A stretch of 64,000 nucleotides of DNA from Pseudomonadota bacterium (lineage in GTDB: Bacteria; Pseudomonadota; Alphaproteobacteria; Rhodobacterales; Rhodobacteraceae): the NCBI GenBank assembly GCA_021845805.1, contig JAJZVD010000011.1, positions 1-64,000 on the forward strand, written 5' to 3'. This document shows positions 8,166 through 16,764 of the stretch, in pieces; position 1 is the first letter of the stretch; the number at the start of each line of letters is the position of its first letter. The notes under the pieces are model-generated. The model searched no databases, was not told the DNA's origin, and saw only the letters and a list, made by a program, of their open reading frames with translations. The position numbers and the translations under genes are program-made.

Positions 8166-9029
8166 GTGTCCCTGAGAACCCGGCTGAAAGGCCCGTCGAT
8201 CCTTGTCGCGCCCGGCGTCTATGACGGGCTGAGCGCGCGCATCGCCACCCAGTCGGGGGCCGAGGCGCTGTACCTGTCGGGGGCCTCGCTGGCCTATACG
8301 CGCTTCGGCTCGCCCGATCTTGGGCTTGTCGGCATGTCCGAGGTGGCCGATGCCATCGCCGCGATCCGCGACCGGGTGGCGACGCCGCTGATCGTCGATG
8401 CCGATACGGGCTTCGGCAACGCGCTGAACGTGCAGCGCACCATGCGCCGGTTCGAGCGGGCGGGCGCGAATGCGATCCAGCTGGAAGACCAGACCCTGCC
8501 CAAGCGCTGCGGGCATCTGGACGGCAAGACGCTGGTGCCGACAGGCGAGATGACGGGCAAGATCCGCGCCGCCCTTGATGCGCGCGCCGATGACGCGACG
8601 CTGGTGATCGCGCGCACCGATGCCATCGCGGTCGAGGGGTTCGACGCGGCGCTGGCGCGCGCCCATGCCTATGCCGAGGCCGGCGCCGATGTCCTGTTCG
8701 TCGAGGCGCTGCGCGATCAGGACCAGATGCGTCGCGCGGTCGCTGAACTGGGGCCGCGCTGCCCGCTGATGGTGAACATGGTCGAGGGCGGCAAGACCCC
8801 GGCGGCGGATGCTGCCGAGTTGCAGGCGCTGGGGTTCTCGCTGGTGATCTTTCCGGGCGGGGCGGTCCGGGCGGTGGCGCGCACCCTGCAGGACTATTAC
8901 GCGAGCCTTGCCGCGCATGGCAGCAACGCGCCGTTTTCCGGACGCATGTTCGATTTCGCCGGCCTGAACGGCCTGCTTGGCACCCCGGAGATCCTTGCCC
9001 TTGGCGACAGCTATGGAGATGACGCGTGA
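8166..9029 (+). CDS. Isocitrate lyase/PEP mutase family lyase (2,3-dimethylmalate lyase or 2-methylisocitrate lyase-like)
   Basis: 287 residues, the length of short PEP mutase/isocitrate lyase superfamily enzymes. Visible motifs: YLSGASLAYTRFGSPDLG, the metal-binding VDADTGFGN, the catalytic-loop region IQLEDQTLPKRCGH (KRCGH is the superfamily hallmark) and IARTDAIAVEGFD. Members cleave C-C bonds of substituted malates or isocitrates or decarboxylate oxaloacetate. Placement right after a LeuCD-type dehydratase points to a dehydratase-then-lyase sequence as in 2,3-dimethylmalate breakdown. The GTG start at 8166 lies 2 bases after the upstream stop. The gene overlaps the next by 4 bases. Confidence 0.82.
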   Translation: MSLRTRLKGPSILVAPGVYDGLSARIATQSGAEALYLSGASLAYTRFGSPDLGLVGMSEVADAIAAIRDRVATPLIVDADTGFGNALNVQRTMRRFERAGANAIQLEDQTLPKRCGHLDGKTLVPTGEMTGKIRAALDARADDATLVIARTDAIAVEGFDAALARAHAYAEAGADVLFVEALRDQDQMRRAVAELGPRCPLMVNMVEGGKTPAADAAELQALGFSLVIFPGGAVRAVARTLQDYYASLAAHGSNAPFSGRMFDFAGLNGLLGTPEILALGDSYGDDA

Positions 9030-10669
9030 CCCTTGACGCCGTGACGCTGGCCATTCTGAAGGGGCGGCTGGAACAGATTGCCGACGAGATGGATGCCACG
9101 CTCTTCCGTTCGGCCTTCAACCCGATCATCGCCGAAGCGCATGACGCAAGCCACGGGCTTTACGACGCTGCCACGGGCGACACGCTGGCGCAGGGCAAAT
9201 CGGGCCTGCCGATCTTCGTGGGCGTCATGGCCTTCGCGGTGAAGGCGGTGATCGACAAGGCGGCGGAAGAGGGCGGGGCGAAGGATGGCGACGTGTGGAT
9301 CTTCAACGATCCCTATGTCGGCGGCACGCATCTGTCGGATTTCCGGCTGGTGCGGCCCTTCTTCCGCGATGGCCGCGTGTTCTGCTACCTCGCCTCGGTC
9401 GGGCACTGGCATGACGTGGGCGGCAACGTGCCGGGCAACTACAACCCGGTGGCCACCGAAAGCTTTCAGGAAGGAATGCGCATCCCGCCGGTGAAGCTGT
9501 TCGACGCGGGCATCTACCGGCCTGACATCGTGGCGATCCTGTCGGCGAACTCGCGGCTGCCGGTGTCGCTTTACGGCGATCTGAACGGGCAGATCAACGC
9601 GCTGGATCTGGGCGTGAAGCGGATGCACCAGCTTCTGGACGAATATGGCGATGCACGGGTGGCCGAGGCGTTCGGCGCGCTCAAGCGCAGCGCGGCCGAG
9701 ATCATGCGCGCCGAGATCCGCGCGCTGCCCGATGGCACCGTCAGCGTCGAGGACTGGCTGGACAATGACGGCATTACCGATGTGCCGCTGAAGATCGCGC
9801 TGGACCTGACGATCGCGGGCGACCGGCTGACGCTGGACTTCTCGCGCTCGTCGCCCGCCTGCGCGGGGCCGGTGAACATCGCGCGTTCGACCACGGTCGC
9901 GGCCTGCTATGTGGCACTAAAGCACATCTTCACCACCGTGCCCGCCAATGCCGGGGTGCTGGAGCCGGTGACGGTGCTGACCGACCCGGCATCGCTTCTG
10001 GCGGTCGAGGCGCCGAAGCCGGTGGGCGGCTATACCGAAACCATCCTGCGCCTGATCGACGTGGTGTTTCAGGCCGTGGGCCAGATCGCGCCAGACCGCG
10101 CGCCCGCCTGCGCCTATGGCACGATCAACGCGGTCTCGATGGCGGGGACGCGGGCGGATGGCAAACGGTGGGTGCTGTTTTCCTTCTTCGGGGGCGGGCA
10201 CGGCGGGCATTCGGACGGCGACGGGCTGAGCCACGGCAACGCGCCGATTTCCACCGCGACGATCCCGCCGCTGGAAATCCTGGAGGCGGCCTATCCGGTG
10301 AAGTTCACCCAATGGGCGCTGCGCCCGGATTCAGGCGGCGACGGGCAGCACCGGGGGGGCCTTGGCGCGGTCTACGAGATCGAGCTTCTGGCGGATCAGG
10401 CCGACCTGTTCGTCTTTGGCGAACGCGGCCGCCATTCCCCGCGCGGGGCGAACGGCGGGGGCGAGGCGGCGCTGAACCGCTTCACCTATCCGCTGGGGGG
10501 CCAGATGGTGGCCCCACCCATGACCTCGAAACTGCACGGGGCCAAACTTTCCCGCGGCGACCGCATCCGGCTGGAAACCCCGGGCGGCGGCGGCTGGGGC
10601 GACCCCGGCCTGCGCACGCCCGAGGCCCGCGCCCGCGACCTGCACCTTGGCTATGTGACGAAGGGCTGA
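9026..10669 (+). CDS. Hydantoinase/oxoprolinase family, subunit B (HyuB-like)
   Basis: 547 residues, typical for stand-alone hydantoinase B subunits. Early motifs LEQIADEMDATLFRSAFNPI and DPYVGGTHLSDFRLVRP are characteristic, as is the Gly-rich C-terminal LETPGGGGWGDPGLR. With HyuA such proteins form ATP-dependent amidases or carboxylases (N-methylhydantoinase, 5-oxoprolinase, acetophenone carboxylase, caprolactamase). The gene starts with GTG in a 4-base overlap with the lyase gene and is followed after 3 bases by hyuA. Which cyclic amide, imide or ketone is used cannot be decided from sequence alone. Confidence 0.88.
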   Translation: MTLDAVTLAILKGRLEQIADEMDATLFRSAFNPIIAEAHDASHGLYDAATGDTLAQGKSGLPIFVGVMAFAVKAVIDKAAEEGGAKDGDVWIFNDPYVGGTHLSDFRLVRPFFRDGRVFCYLASVGHWHDVGGNVPGNYNPVATESFQEGMRIPPVKLFDAGIYRPDIVAILSANSRLPVSLYGDLNGQINALDLGVKRMHQLLDEYGDARVAEAFGALKRSAAEIMRAEIRALPDGTVSVEDWLDNDGITDVPLKIALDLTIAGDRLTLDFSRSSPACAGPVNIARSTTVAACYVALKHIFTTVPANAGVLEPVTVLTDPASLLAVEAPKPVGGYTETILRLIDVVFQAVGQIAPDRAPACAYGTINAVSMAGTRADGKRWVLFSFFGGGHGGHSDGDGLSHGNAPISTATIPPLEILEAAYPVKFTQWALRPDSGGDGQHRGGLGAVYEIELLADQADLFVFGERGRHSPRGANGGGEAALNRFTYPLGGQMVAPPMTSKLHGAKLSRGDRIRLETPGGGGWGDPGLRTPEARARDLHLGYVTKG

Positions 10670-10672
10670 ACG

Positions 10673-12724
10673 ATGAACCGGAAACCCTATGCGGTCGGCG
10701 TGGATGTCGGCGGCACCTTCACCGACATCTTCGTGCTGAACCAGACCACCGGCGCGGTCGAGATCACGAAACTGCCCTCGACGCTCGACAACCAGTCGCG
10801 CGGGCTGGTGGAAGGGATCGCCCGCAAGATCGACGATTTCGGCACCATCGCCTCGGTCATCCACGGCACCACGACGGGCACCAACGCGCTTCTGGAACGC
10901 AAGGGCGCGGTGACGGGCATGATAACCTCGGCTGGCTTCCGCGACGTGCTGGAGATGCGCCGCCGCGACCGGCCGCAGACCTGGGGCCTCAGGGGCGGCT
11001 ACACCCCCGTCATCCCGCGCGACCTGCGGCTGGAGGTGGCCGAGCGGACCCATGCCGACGGCACCGTGGCCGTTCCGGTCGACCCGGCCGAGGTGCAGGC
11101 CGCGGCGCGGTCGCTGCTGGCGGCGGGTTGCGCCTCGGTCGTGGTGTTCTTCGTGAACTCGTACGCCAACGACGCCAACGAACGCGCGGCGACCGAGGCG
11201 GTGCGCGCGGTCTGGCCGAACCCCTATGTCACCCGCGCGACCGAAATCCTGCCCGAGATCCGCGAATTCGAGCGCGTCTCGACCGGGGCGCTGAATGCCT
11301 ATCTGCAACCCGTCGTGTCGTCCTACATGGACCGGCTGGACGCGGGGCTGGCCGGGCATGGCTTTGCGGGCGATCTTCTGATCGTGCAGTCGAACGGGGG
11401 GGTGATGTCGGTCGATACCGCGCGCGCCTATCCGGTCCGCACCGCGCTTTCGGGCCCGGCCGCGGGGGTGCGAGCGGCGCAGGCCATCGCGGCGGCGGCG
11501 GGGCTTGGCAACATCATCACCTGCGATCTGGGCGGCACCTCGTTCGATGTCTCGCTGATCGCGGACGGCGCGGCGGCGCTGGCGGCGCAGACCGCCATCG
11601 ACTTCGGGCTGGTGGTGCGCACGCCGATGATCGAGATCACCACCATCGGCGCGGGCGGCGGTTCGATCGCCGCGATCGACGCGGGGGGGCTGTTGCAGGT
11701 GGGCCCCGAAAGCGCGGGGTCGAACCCGGGGCCGGTCTGCTACGGCTTCGGCAACACCCGGCCCACGCTGACGGATGCCAACCTTGTGCTGGGCCGGATC
11801 AACGCCGACCGCCCCATCGGCGGCACGCTCGCCCGGCTGGACGTCGAGGCCGCGCGCGCGGCCATCGCGCAGACGGTGGGCGCACCCCTTGGCCTGACGG
11901 TCGAGGCCGCGGCCGAGGCGATCCTGCGAGTGGCCAACGCCAAGATGGCGGGCGCCATCCGGCTGGTGTCGATCGAGCGCGGCCACGACCCCGCGCGGTT
12001 CCACGCGATGCCCTTCGGCGGCGGGGGCGCGCTGCATGTGGGGGCGCTGATCGCCGATTGCGGGCTGAAGGGCGCGCTGGTGCCGCGCTATCCCGGCGTC
12101 ACCTCGGCGCTTGGCTGCGTGGTGGCCGACATGCGCCACGACCGGGTGCGCACGGTGAACCGGATGCTGGACGATCTGGACGCGGGCGCGCTGGGGGCCG
12201 AGATGGCCGAGGTGGCCGCGGGTCTTCAGGCATTGCTGGACCGTGCGGGGGTCAGTTTCGCGGCGGTGGAGGCGGTCTATGAACTGGACATGTTCTATCT
12301 GGGCCAGACCCATACGGTCGCCGTGCCGCTGACCCTGCCCGAAGGCGGGCTGACGCGCGCCGGGATCGCCGCGGCCTTCGATGCGGCCTATGCGGCGGCC
12401 TTCGGGCGGCTTTTGGCGGGCATCCCCAAGCGGGTGATGAACTACCGCGTGGCGGTGATCGGGCGGCGGCCGCCCTTCGACATGGCGGTCTTTGCCCCGA
12501 CCGACGGGCGCGCGGCGGCCGATTGCATCACCGCCCGCCGCCGCGTCTATGGCGCGGGGCACTGGGCCGAGGTTCCGGTCTATGACCGCCTTGCGCTGGC
12601 GGTGGGCGAGGTCGTGCACGGCCCCTGCCTGATGGAACAGCCCGACACCACGATCTTCGTCGACCCCGGCCTGTCGGCGCGGGTGGACGCCTTCGGCAAC
12701 CTCGTGATGGAGCGCAGCGCATGA
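10673..12724 (+). CDS. Hydantoinase/oxoprolinase family, subunit A (HyuA-like, ATP-binding)
   Basis: 683 residues, the usual HyuA length. The N-terminal hydantoinase A domain opens with YAVGVDVGGTFTDIFVLN, followed by the phosphate-binding VIHGTTTGTNALLERKGA. The ASKHA-type core is seen in CDLGGTSFDVSLI and GAGGGSIAAID, and MPFGGGGALH lies near the C-terminal third. It would supply ATP-dependent activation of an amide or lactam for opening with HyuB. It overlaps the isochorismatase-fold gene by 4 bases, so it belongs to the same translational unit. Confidence 0.88.
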   Translation: MNRKPYAVGVDVGGTFTDIFVLNQTTGAVEITKLPSTLDNQSRGLVEGIARKIDDFGTIASVIHGTTTGTNALLERKGAVTGMITSAGFRDVLEMRRRDRPQTWGLRGGYTPVIPRDLRLEVAERTHADGTVAVPVDPAEVQAAARSLLAAGCASVVVFFVNSYANDANERAATEAVRAVWPNPYVTRATEILPEIREFERVSTGALNAYLQPVVSSYMDRLDAGLAGHGFAGDLLIVQSNGGVMSVDTARAYPVRTALSGPAAGVRAAQAIAAAAGLGNIITCDLGGTSFDVSLIADGAAALAAQTAIDFGLVVRTPMIEITTIGAGGGSIAAIDAGGLLQVGPESAGSNPGPVCYGFGNTRPTLTDANLVLGRINADRPIGGTLARLDVEAARAAIAQTVGAPLGLTVEAAAEAILRVANAKMAGAIRLVSIERGHDPARFHAMPFGGGGALHVGALIADCGLKGALVPRYPGVTSALGCVVADMRHDRVRTVNRMLDDLDAGALGAEMAEVAAGLQALLDRAGVSFAAVEAVYELDMFYLGQTHTVAVPLTLPEGGLTRAGIAAAFDAAYAAAFGRLLAGIPKRVMNYRVAVIGRRPPFDMAVFAPTDGRAAADCITARRRVYGAGHWAEVPVYDRLALAVGEVVHGPCLMEQPDTTIFVDPGLSARVDAFGNLVMERSA

Positions 12725-13326
12725 GCGATCTGGACCCGGCCCGCACCGCGCTGCTGATCGTCGATCTGCAGAACGACTTTTTGCACCCCGAGGGCGCCTA
12801 TGGCCGCGCGGGCCAGGCCGCGCCCGCCATCGCGGCGCTGCCCGCCCGCGTCAGGCCCGTGGCCGATGCGCTGCGCGCGCGGGGCGGCTGGATCGTCTCG
12901 ACCCAGTTCACGCTGGTGCCGGGGAAGGGGGGGGAGCCGATGATCTCGCCGCACCTGAGGCGCCTGCGGCCCTTTCTTGGGCGCGGCGATTTCCTGCCCG
13001 GCGCCTGGGGGCACCAACTGGTCGACACGCTGCAACCGGCAGACCTGTCGGTGGAAAAGATCGCCTATTCCGCCTTCTACCAGACCCGGCTGGAATGGAT
13101 GCTGCGCAAGGCGGGGATCGACACGGTCATCCTGTGCGGGATCGTGACAAACGGCGGCGTCGCATCGACCCTGCGCGACGCGCATGTGCGCGACCTGCAC
13201 ACGATCCTGCTGACGGACGGCTGTGCCGCGTTTTCCGACAGCGTCCACGAGACGACGGTGGCCAGCCTTTCCACCCTCACCGAAACCGACACCTGCGCCG
13301 GCATGGCGGCGCGGCTGGCGTCATGA
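12721..13326 (+). CDS. Isochorismatase-fold hydrolase lacking the usual nucleophilic Cys
   Basis: 201 residues with the complete cysteine-hydrolase/isochorismatase fold. The family Asp lies in LLIVDLQNDF (D15) and the Lys in VEKIAYSAF (K113). Most amidohydrolase members (N-carbamoylsarcosine amidase, nicotinamidase, ureidoacrylate amidase) have TNxCVxxT around the catalytic Cys, but this protein reads IVTNGGVAST, so residue 146 is Gly. True isochorismatases, which cleave vinyl ethers, also lack that Cys. Operon context next to a hydantoinase would predict N-carbamoyl or amide hydrolysis, so either the chemistry differs or the protein is not an amidase. Overlaps of 4 bases on both sides show it belongs to the operon. 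Confidence 0.8.
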   Translation: MSDLDPARTALLIVDLQNDFLHPEGAYGRAGQAAPAIAALPARVRPVADALRARGGWIVSTQFTLVPGKGGEPMISPHLRRLRPFLGRGDFLPGAWGHQLVDTLQPADLSVEKIAYSAFYQTRLEWMLRKAGIDTVILCGIVTNGGVASTLRDAHVRDLHTILLTDGCAAFSDSVHETTVASLSTLTETDTCAGMAARLAS

Positions 13327-14714
13327 GCCGCATCCTGCCCCCGCCCGCGCGGTTCGACCTGACGGTGGGATGCGTGGTGATCGGCGCCGGGGCCTGCGGC
13401 ATGGCGGCGGCGCTGAAGCTGGCCGATGCCGGGGCCGAGGCGCTGGTGCTGGAACGCGATCCGCGTCCCGCGGGCAGCACGGCAATGTCATCGGGCTTCG
13501 TGCCCGCTGCCGGAACCGCCGCGCAGGCGGCGCAGGGGATCGCGGACAGCCCCGAACGGTTCCTGCACGATCTGACCGAAAAGACCCACGGGCTTGCCGA
13601 CGCGCGGCTGGCCCGCCTTGCCAGCCGGACGATCGGGCCGGTGATCGACTGGCTGGGCGCGCGGCATGGCATTCCGTGGCAGGTGCTGGACGATTTCCTG
13701 TATCCCGGCCATTCGGTCCACCGGATGCATGCGGTACCCGAGAAAACGGGCCTTGGCCTCATCACCCGGCTTGGCGCCGCGGTCGAGGCGGCGGGGGTGC
13801 CGGTGGTGACCGGCGCGCAGGTGACGGCGCTTTACGCCGAGGGGGGCCGGATCGCGGGCTGCGAGGTGACGCGGCCCGATGGCGCGGTGGAACGGATCGG
13901 GGCGGGGGCGGTGATCCTGGCCTGCAACGGCTATGGCGGGAACCCCGATCTGGTGGCCCGCCACATCCCGATGATGGCCGGCGCGCCCTATTACGGGCAT
14001 CCGGGCAACCAGGGCGATGCGCTTCTGTGGGGGCAGGCGCTGGGGGCGGCGGTGCAGCATCTTTCGGGCTGTCAGGGGCATGGCTCGCTGGCCCATCCGC
14101 ACGGCATCCTGATCACCTGGGCGCTGATGGCCGAGGGCGGTGTGCAGGTGAACCAGGAGGGGCGGCGCTTTTCCAACGAGCACCGCGGCTATTCCGAACA
14201 GGCGGTGGACGTGCTGGCCCAGCCCGGCGGCGTGGCCTGGGACATCTTCGACGACCGTCTGCTGGCGCTTGCGCGCGGCTTCCCCGATTTTCAGGCCGCC
14301 GAGGCGGCGGGCGCGCTGCGCCACGGGGCGGATGCGGGGTCGCTTGCCGCCCAGATCGGCCTGCCGCCCGAGGCGCTGGCCAAGACGCTGGATCACTGCG
14401 CCGCGCTGGCCGCTGGAGAAGGGCAGGACCCCTTCGGCAGGGACTTCACCGCAACGCCCGCCCTGCGCCCGCCCCTGCACGCCGTCCGCGTCACGGGGGC
14501 GCTGTTCCATACGCAGGGCGGGCTGGTGATCGACGACAGCGCCCGGGTGCTGACGGCGGCGGGCGGCACGGTCGCGAATCTCCTGGCCGGGGGCGGGGCG
14601 GCCTGCGGCGTGTCGGGGCCCGAGATCGGGGGCTATCTGTCCGGCAACGGGTTGCTGACCGCGCTGGCCTTCGGCGCGCTGGCAGGCGAAACCGCCGCGC
14701 TCGCCGCCGGCTGA
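13323..14714 (+). CDS. FAD-dependent oxidoreductase, fumarate reductase/succinate dehydrogenase flavoprotein-like
   Basis: 463 residues. The Rossmann FAD motif is VVIGAGACGMAAALKLADAG with the ribose-binding acid in LVLERD; the C-terminal FAD contact is GGGAACGVSGPEIGGYLSGN, typical of the FAD_binding_2 family (flavocytochrome c, 3-ketosteroid and tricarballylate dehydrogenases). It probably introduces or reduces a C=C bond beside a carboxylate or carbonyl. ATG 13323 overlaps the upstream stop by 4 bases; the frame is open further upstream only within the isochorismatase gene. It is the last gene of the catabolic operon and faces a convergent gene 14 bases on. Confidence 0.85.
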   Translation: MSRILPPPARFDLTVGCVVIGAGACGMAAALKLADAGAEALVLERDPRPAGSTAMSSGFVPAAGTAAQAAQGIADSPERFLHDLTEKTHGLADARLARLASRTIGPVIDWLGARHGIPWQVLDDFLYPGHSVHRMHAVPEKTGLGLITRLGAAVEAAGVPVVTGAQVTALYAEGGRIAGCEVTRPDGAVERIGAGAVILACNGYGGNPDLVARHIPMMAGAPYYGHPGNQGDALLWGQALGAAVQHLSGCQGHGSLAHPHGILITWALMAEGGVQVNQEGRRFSNEHRGYSEQAVDVLAQPGGVAWDIFDDRLLALARGFPDFQAAEAAGALRHGADAGSLAAQIGLPPEALAKTLDHCAALAAGEGQDPFGRDFTATPALRPPLHAVRVTGALFHTQGGLVIDDSARVLTAAGGTVANLLAGGGAACGVSGPEIGGYLSGNGLLTALAFGALAGETAALAAG

Positions 14715-14728
14715 CGCGGCGGTTCGCG

Positions 14729-15466
14729 TCACCGCCCCAGCGTCTGCACCACCAGATCCGCCGCGGCCGCGCCTGAAAACTGCTGCTGGCCGGTAATCAG
14801 GTTGCCGTCGCGCAGCGCGAAGGGCTTGAACATGCCGTTCACGACGAAGTTGGTGCCCTTGATCCGGCGGGCCTCGTCCTCGATCCAGAAGGGCTGGATC
14901 TTCTGGCCGACCCAGGCGTCGGCATAGGCTTCCTCGCTGTTGGCAAAGCCGGTCCAGGTCTTGCCCTCGACCAGCAGGGCGCCGGTGGACAGCCGCGTCT
15001 TCAGCAGGATGCAGGTGGCGTGGCAGACGATGGCCACGATCCGCCCCGCCTCGTAGGCGCGCGCCACGAAGGCGTGCAGCGCGGCATCGTCGATCATCGT
15101 CACCATCGGCGACTGGCCGCCCGCCAGGAAGATCGCGTCATAGGCGGTGGGGTCGACCTGGGCGATGGACCGCGTGCCCTTCAGCAGCGCGGCATGCCGG
15201 GCCGAGGTCTTGAACCCCAGCGACAGCAGGTCATGCGCCGAATAGCCCGAGGCGTCTTCCGGGTCCGAGAAGCCGTCGGCCACCAGATCGCCGCCCGCGG
15301 GGCTTACGATCTCGACCTCGTAGCCGGCTTCGGTGAAGGCCCAGTAGGGGTGTGTCAGTTCGGCCCACCAGAAGCCGACAGGCCAGCCGGTGGTCGGCGA
15401 CAGGCCCGGATTGGCGGCGATCATCAGCACCTTCTTCGTGCCGTGCACGTCGATGGATGCAGTCAT
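14729..15466 (-). CDS. DJ-1/PfpI family protein (Hsp31/glyoxalase III-like, class I glutamine amidotransferase fold)
   Basis: 245 residues, close to Hsp31-type proteins and larger than minimal DJ-1. The nucleophile elbow is IVCHATC within GRIVAIVCHATCILLKT, and an acidic residue in FLAGGQSPMVTM matches the family. Such proteins act as protein/DNA deglycases, cofactor-free glyoxalases or holding chaperones. A strong AAGGAG precedes the ATG. It is the third gene of a leftward trio with the truncated SDR and an NADP-binding reductase, divergent from a LysR regulator, which suggests a small reactive-carbonyl or redox-stress operon. Substrate unknown. Confidence 0.82.
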   Translation of the reverse strand: MTASIDVHGTKKVLMIAANPGLSPTTGWPVGFWWAELTHPYWAFTEAGYEVEIVSPAGGDLVADGFSDPEDASGYSAHDLLSLGFKTSARHAALLKGTRSIAQVDPTAYDAIFLAGGQSPMVTMIDDAALHAFVARAYEAGRIVAIVCHATCILLKTRLSTGALLVEGKTWTGFANSEEAYADAWVGQKIQPFWIEDEARRIKGTNFVVNGMFKPFALRDGNLITGQQQFSGAAAADLVVQTLGR

Positions 15467-15490
15467 GTGTCTCTCCTTTGCAGGGTCAGG

Positions 15491-16054
15491 TCAGCGCGCG
15501 AGATGCGCGCCGCCGTCCACGTCCAGCGTGGCGCCGGTCAGGAACGGGTTGGCGATCGCCAGCAGAATCGCCTGGGCGATGTCGTCGGGCGCGCCGACCC
15601 GGCCCGCGGGCAGCCGCGCGGCGGTGGCGGCGAACATGGCGGCGCGCGCCGCGTCCGGCAGGCCGGCGTAGGCCTCGGTCGCGGTCAGGCCGGGCGAGAC
15701 GGTGTTGACCCGGCGGGGGGCCAGTTCGACCGCCAGCACCCGGGCCATCGCCTCGAGCGCGGCCCGCAGTGCGGGCTCGCCCAGGTCGGCGAAGGGCCCC
15801 CAGGCCACCGCGTCGGACGCCGACAGGACCAGATGGTCAACCCCGTCCAGCGTTTCGGCCAGCGCCGCGACCGCGGCCGGGTCGGTATAGTCGAGCATCC
15901 GCCCGGCAACCCCGTCGGGCAGGCGGGCAAGGCTTGCCGCGCTGCGGCCCGTGGCGGTGACCCGCGCGTCCGCGGCCCGAGCGGCGGCGACGGTGGCGCG
16001 GCCGATGCCGCGGGTGCCGCCGACGATCAGGACATGCTGTCCGTCCAGTGTCAT
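15491..16054 (-). CDS. Short-chain dehydrogenase/reductase with internal deletion of the catalytic region
   Basis: 187 residues against about 240 for intact SDRs. The nucleotide-binding motif is normal (VLIVGGTRGIGRAT), as are the mid-region DHLVLSAS and the late VELAPRRVNTVSPGLTATEAY and GATLDVDGGAHLAR. Between FADLGEPALRA and ALEAMARVLAVELAP, however, the stretch that normally carries the catalytic Ser and the YxxxK pair is absent, about 50 residues, with the frame kept. The protein can probably still bind a nucleotide but should not catalyse normal SDR chemistry. A GGAGGG ribosome site and 3-base spacing to the upstream gene keep it translated. It may be a decaying gene or a repurposed binding protein. 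Confidence 0.8.
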   Translation of the reverse strand: MTLDGQHVLIVGGTRGIGRATVAAARAADARVTATGRSAASLARLPDGVAGRMLDYTDPAAVAALAETLDGVDHLVLSASDAVAWGPFADLGEPALRAALEAMARVLAVELAPRRVNTVSPGLTATEAYAGLPDAARAAMFAATAARLPAGRVGAPDDIAQAILLAIANPFLTGATLDVDGGAHLAR

Positions 16055-16057
16055 GGC

Positions 16058-16690
16058 TCAGCCCTCCACCGCCGCAAAGGCCCAGTTCCGGCCCTTGCCG
16101 CGCAGCAGCGCCTGGTTGATCCAGAGCATCCCGAAGGGTTCCAGCAGCCGCGCGCGGACGATGCCGCCGGCATCGAGCGGGGCGAACCCCAGATCGGTCA
16201 GCAGGCCCGCGACCCGGGCCTTGGCGTCCTCGCTGTCGCCCGCCATGACCATCACCGGGCGCTGCGGCAGGTGGTCGTTCTTCGCCATGATCTCGGCGCC
16301 GACCTGGTTCAGCGTCTTGACGACCTGGGCGCCGGGAAGCCAGCCCTGCACGATCTCGCCGCCGCTGGTGCTGTGGCCCAGCGTCAGGCCCAGCACCCCG
16401 TCCACCATGCCCAGCGGGTTCATGCAATCGATCACGATCTTGCCCGCAAGGTCGCCAAGTGCCCTGACCGCGGCGTCCGCCGCACCCCAGGGCAGGGCCA
16501 GGATGACGATCTCTGCCCCCGCCGCCGCGGTCTCGGGGCGGGCGAGGCCCGCGCCGACCTCTGTCGCCAGCGCGACGAGGTCCGCATCCTGCGGGTTTCG
16601 CGCACCAAGGGTGACGGCGTGCCCCTTGCCCGCAAGCCCGCGGGCGATGGCGCTGCCGACATTGCCGGTGCCGATGATCGCGATCCGCAT
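16058..16690 (-). CDS. NADP-binding reductase of the F420-dependent NADP oxidoreductase (NpdG-like) family
   Basis: 210 residues with an N-terminal dinucleotide fold (MRIAIIGTGNVGSAIARGLA) and the family segment VIDCMNPLG, followed by VVKTLNQVGAEIM. Alphaproteobacteria generally lack F420, so members here most likely use NADPH with an unidentified partner. I place the start at 16690 because AAGGAG lies 8-9 bases upstream; the ATG at 16711 has no ribosome site. First gene of a leftward trio whose promoter region (16691-16764) is shared with a divergent LysR gene, the usual layout for a LysR target operon. Confidence 0.8.
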   Translation of the reverse strand: MRIAIIGTGNVGSAIARGLAGKGHAVTLGARNPQDADLVALATEVGAGLARPETAAAGAEIVILALPWGAADAAVRALGDLAGKIVIDCMNPLGMVDGVLGLTLGHSTSGGEIVQGWLPGAQVVKTLNQVGAEIMAKNDHLPQRPVMVMAGDSEDAKARVAGLLTDLGFAPLDAGGIVRARLLEPFGMLWINQALLRGKGRNWAFAAVEG

Positions 16691-16764
16691 TTCAGTTTCT
16701 CCTTGCTGCATTCGGTGCGGCAGAGATATGTCGGATAAGAAAGAAACGATAATGAATAAGAGTC
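16691..16764. promoter_or_regulatory. Divergent promoter region between the reductase operon and the LysR gene
   Basis: 74 bases, locally AT-rich (around GATAAGAAAGAAACGATAATG) compared with the flanks. LysR regulators normally bind T-N11-A boxes in exactly this kind of divergent gap. Several T-N11-A fits exist, so I do not single one out. Confidence 0.4.
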
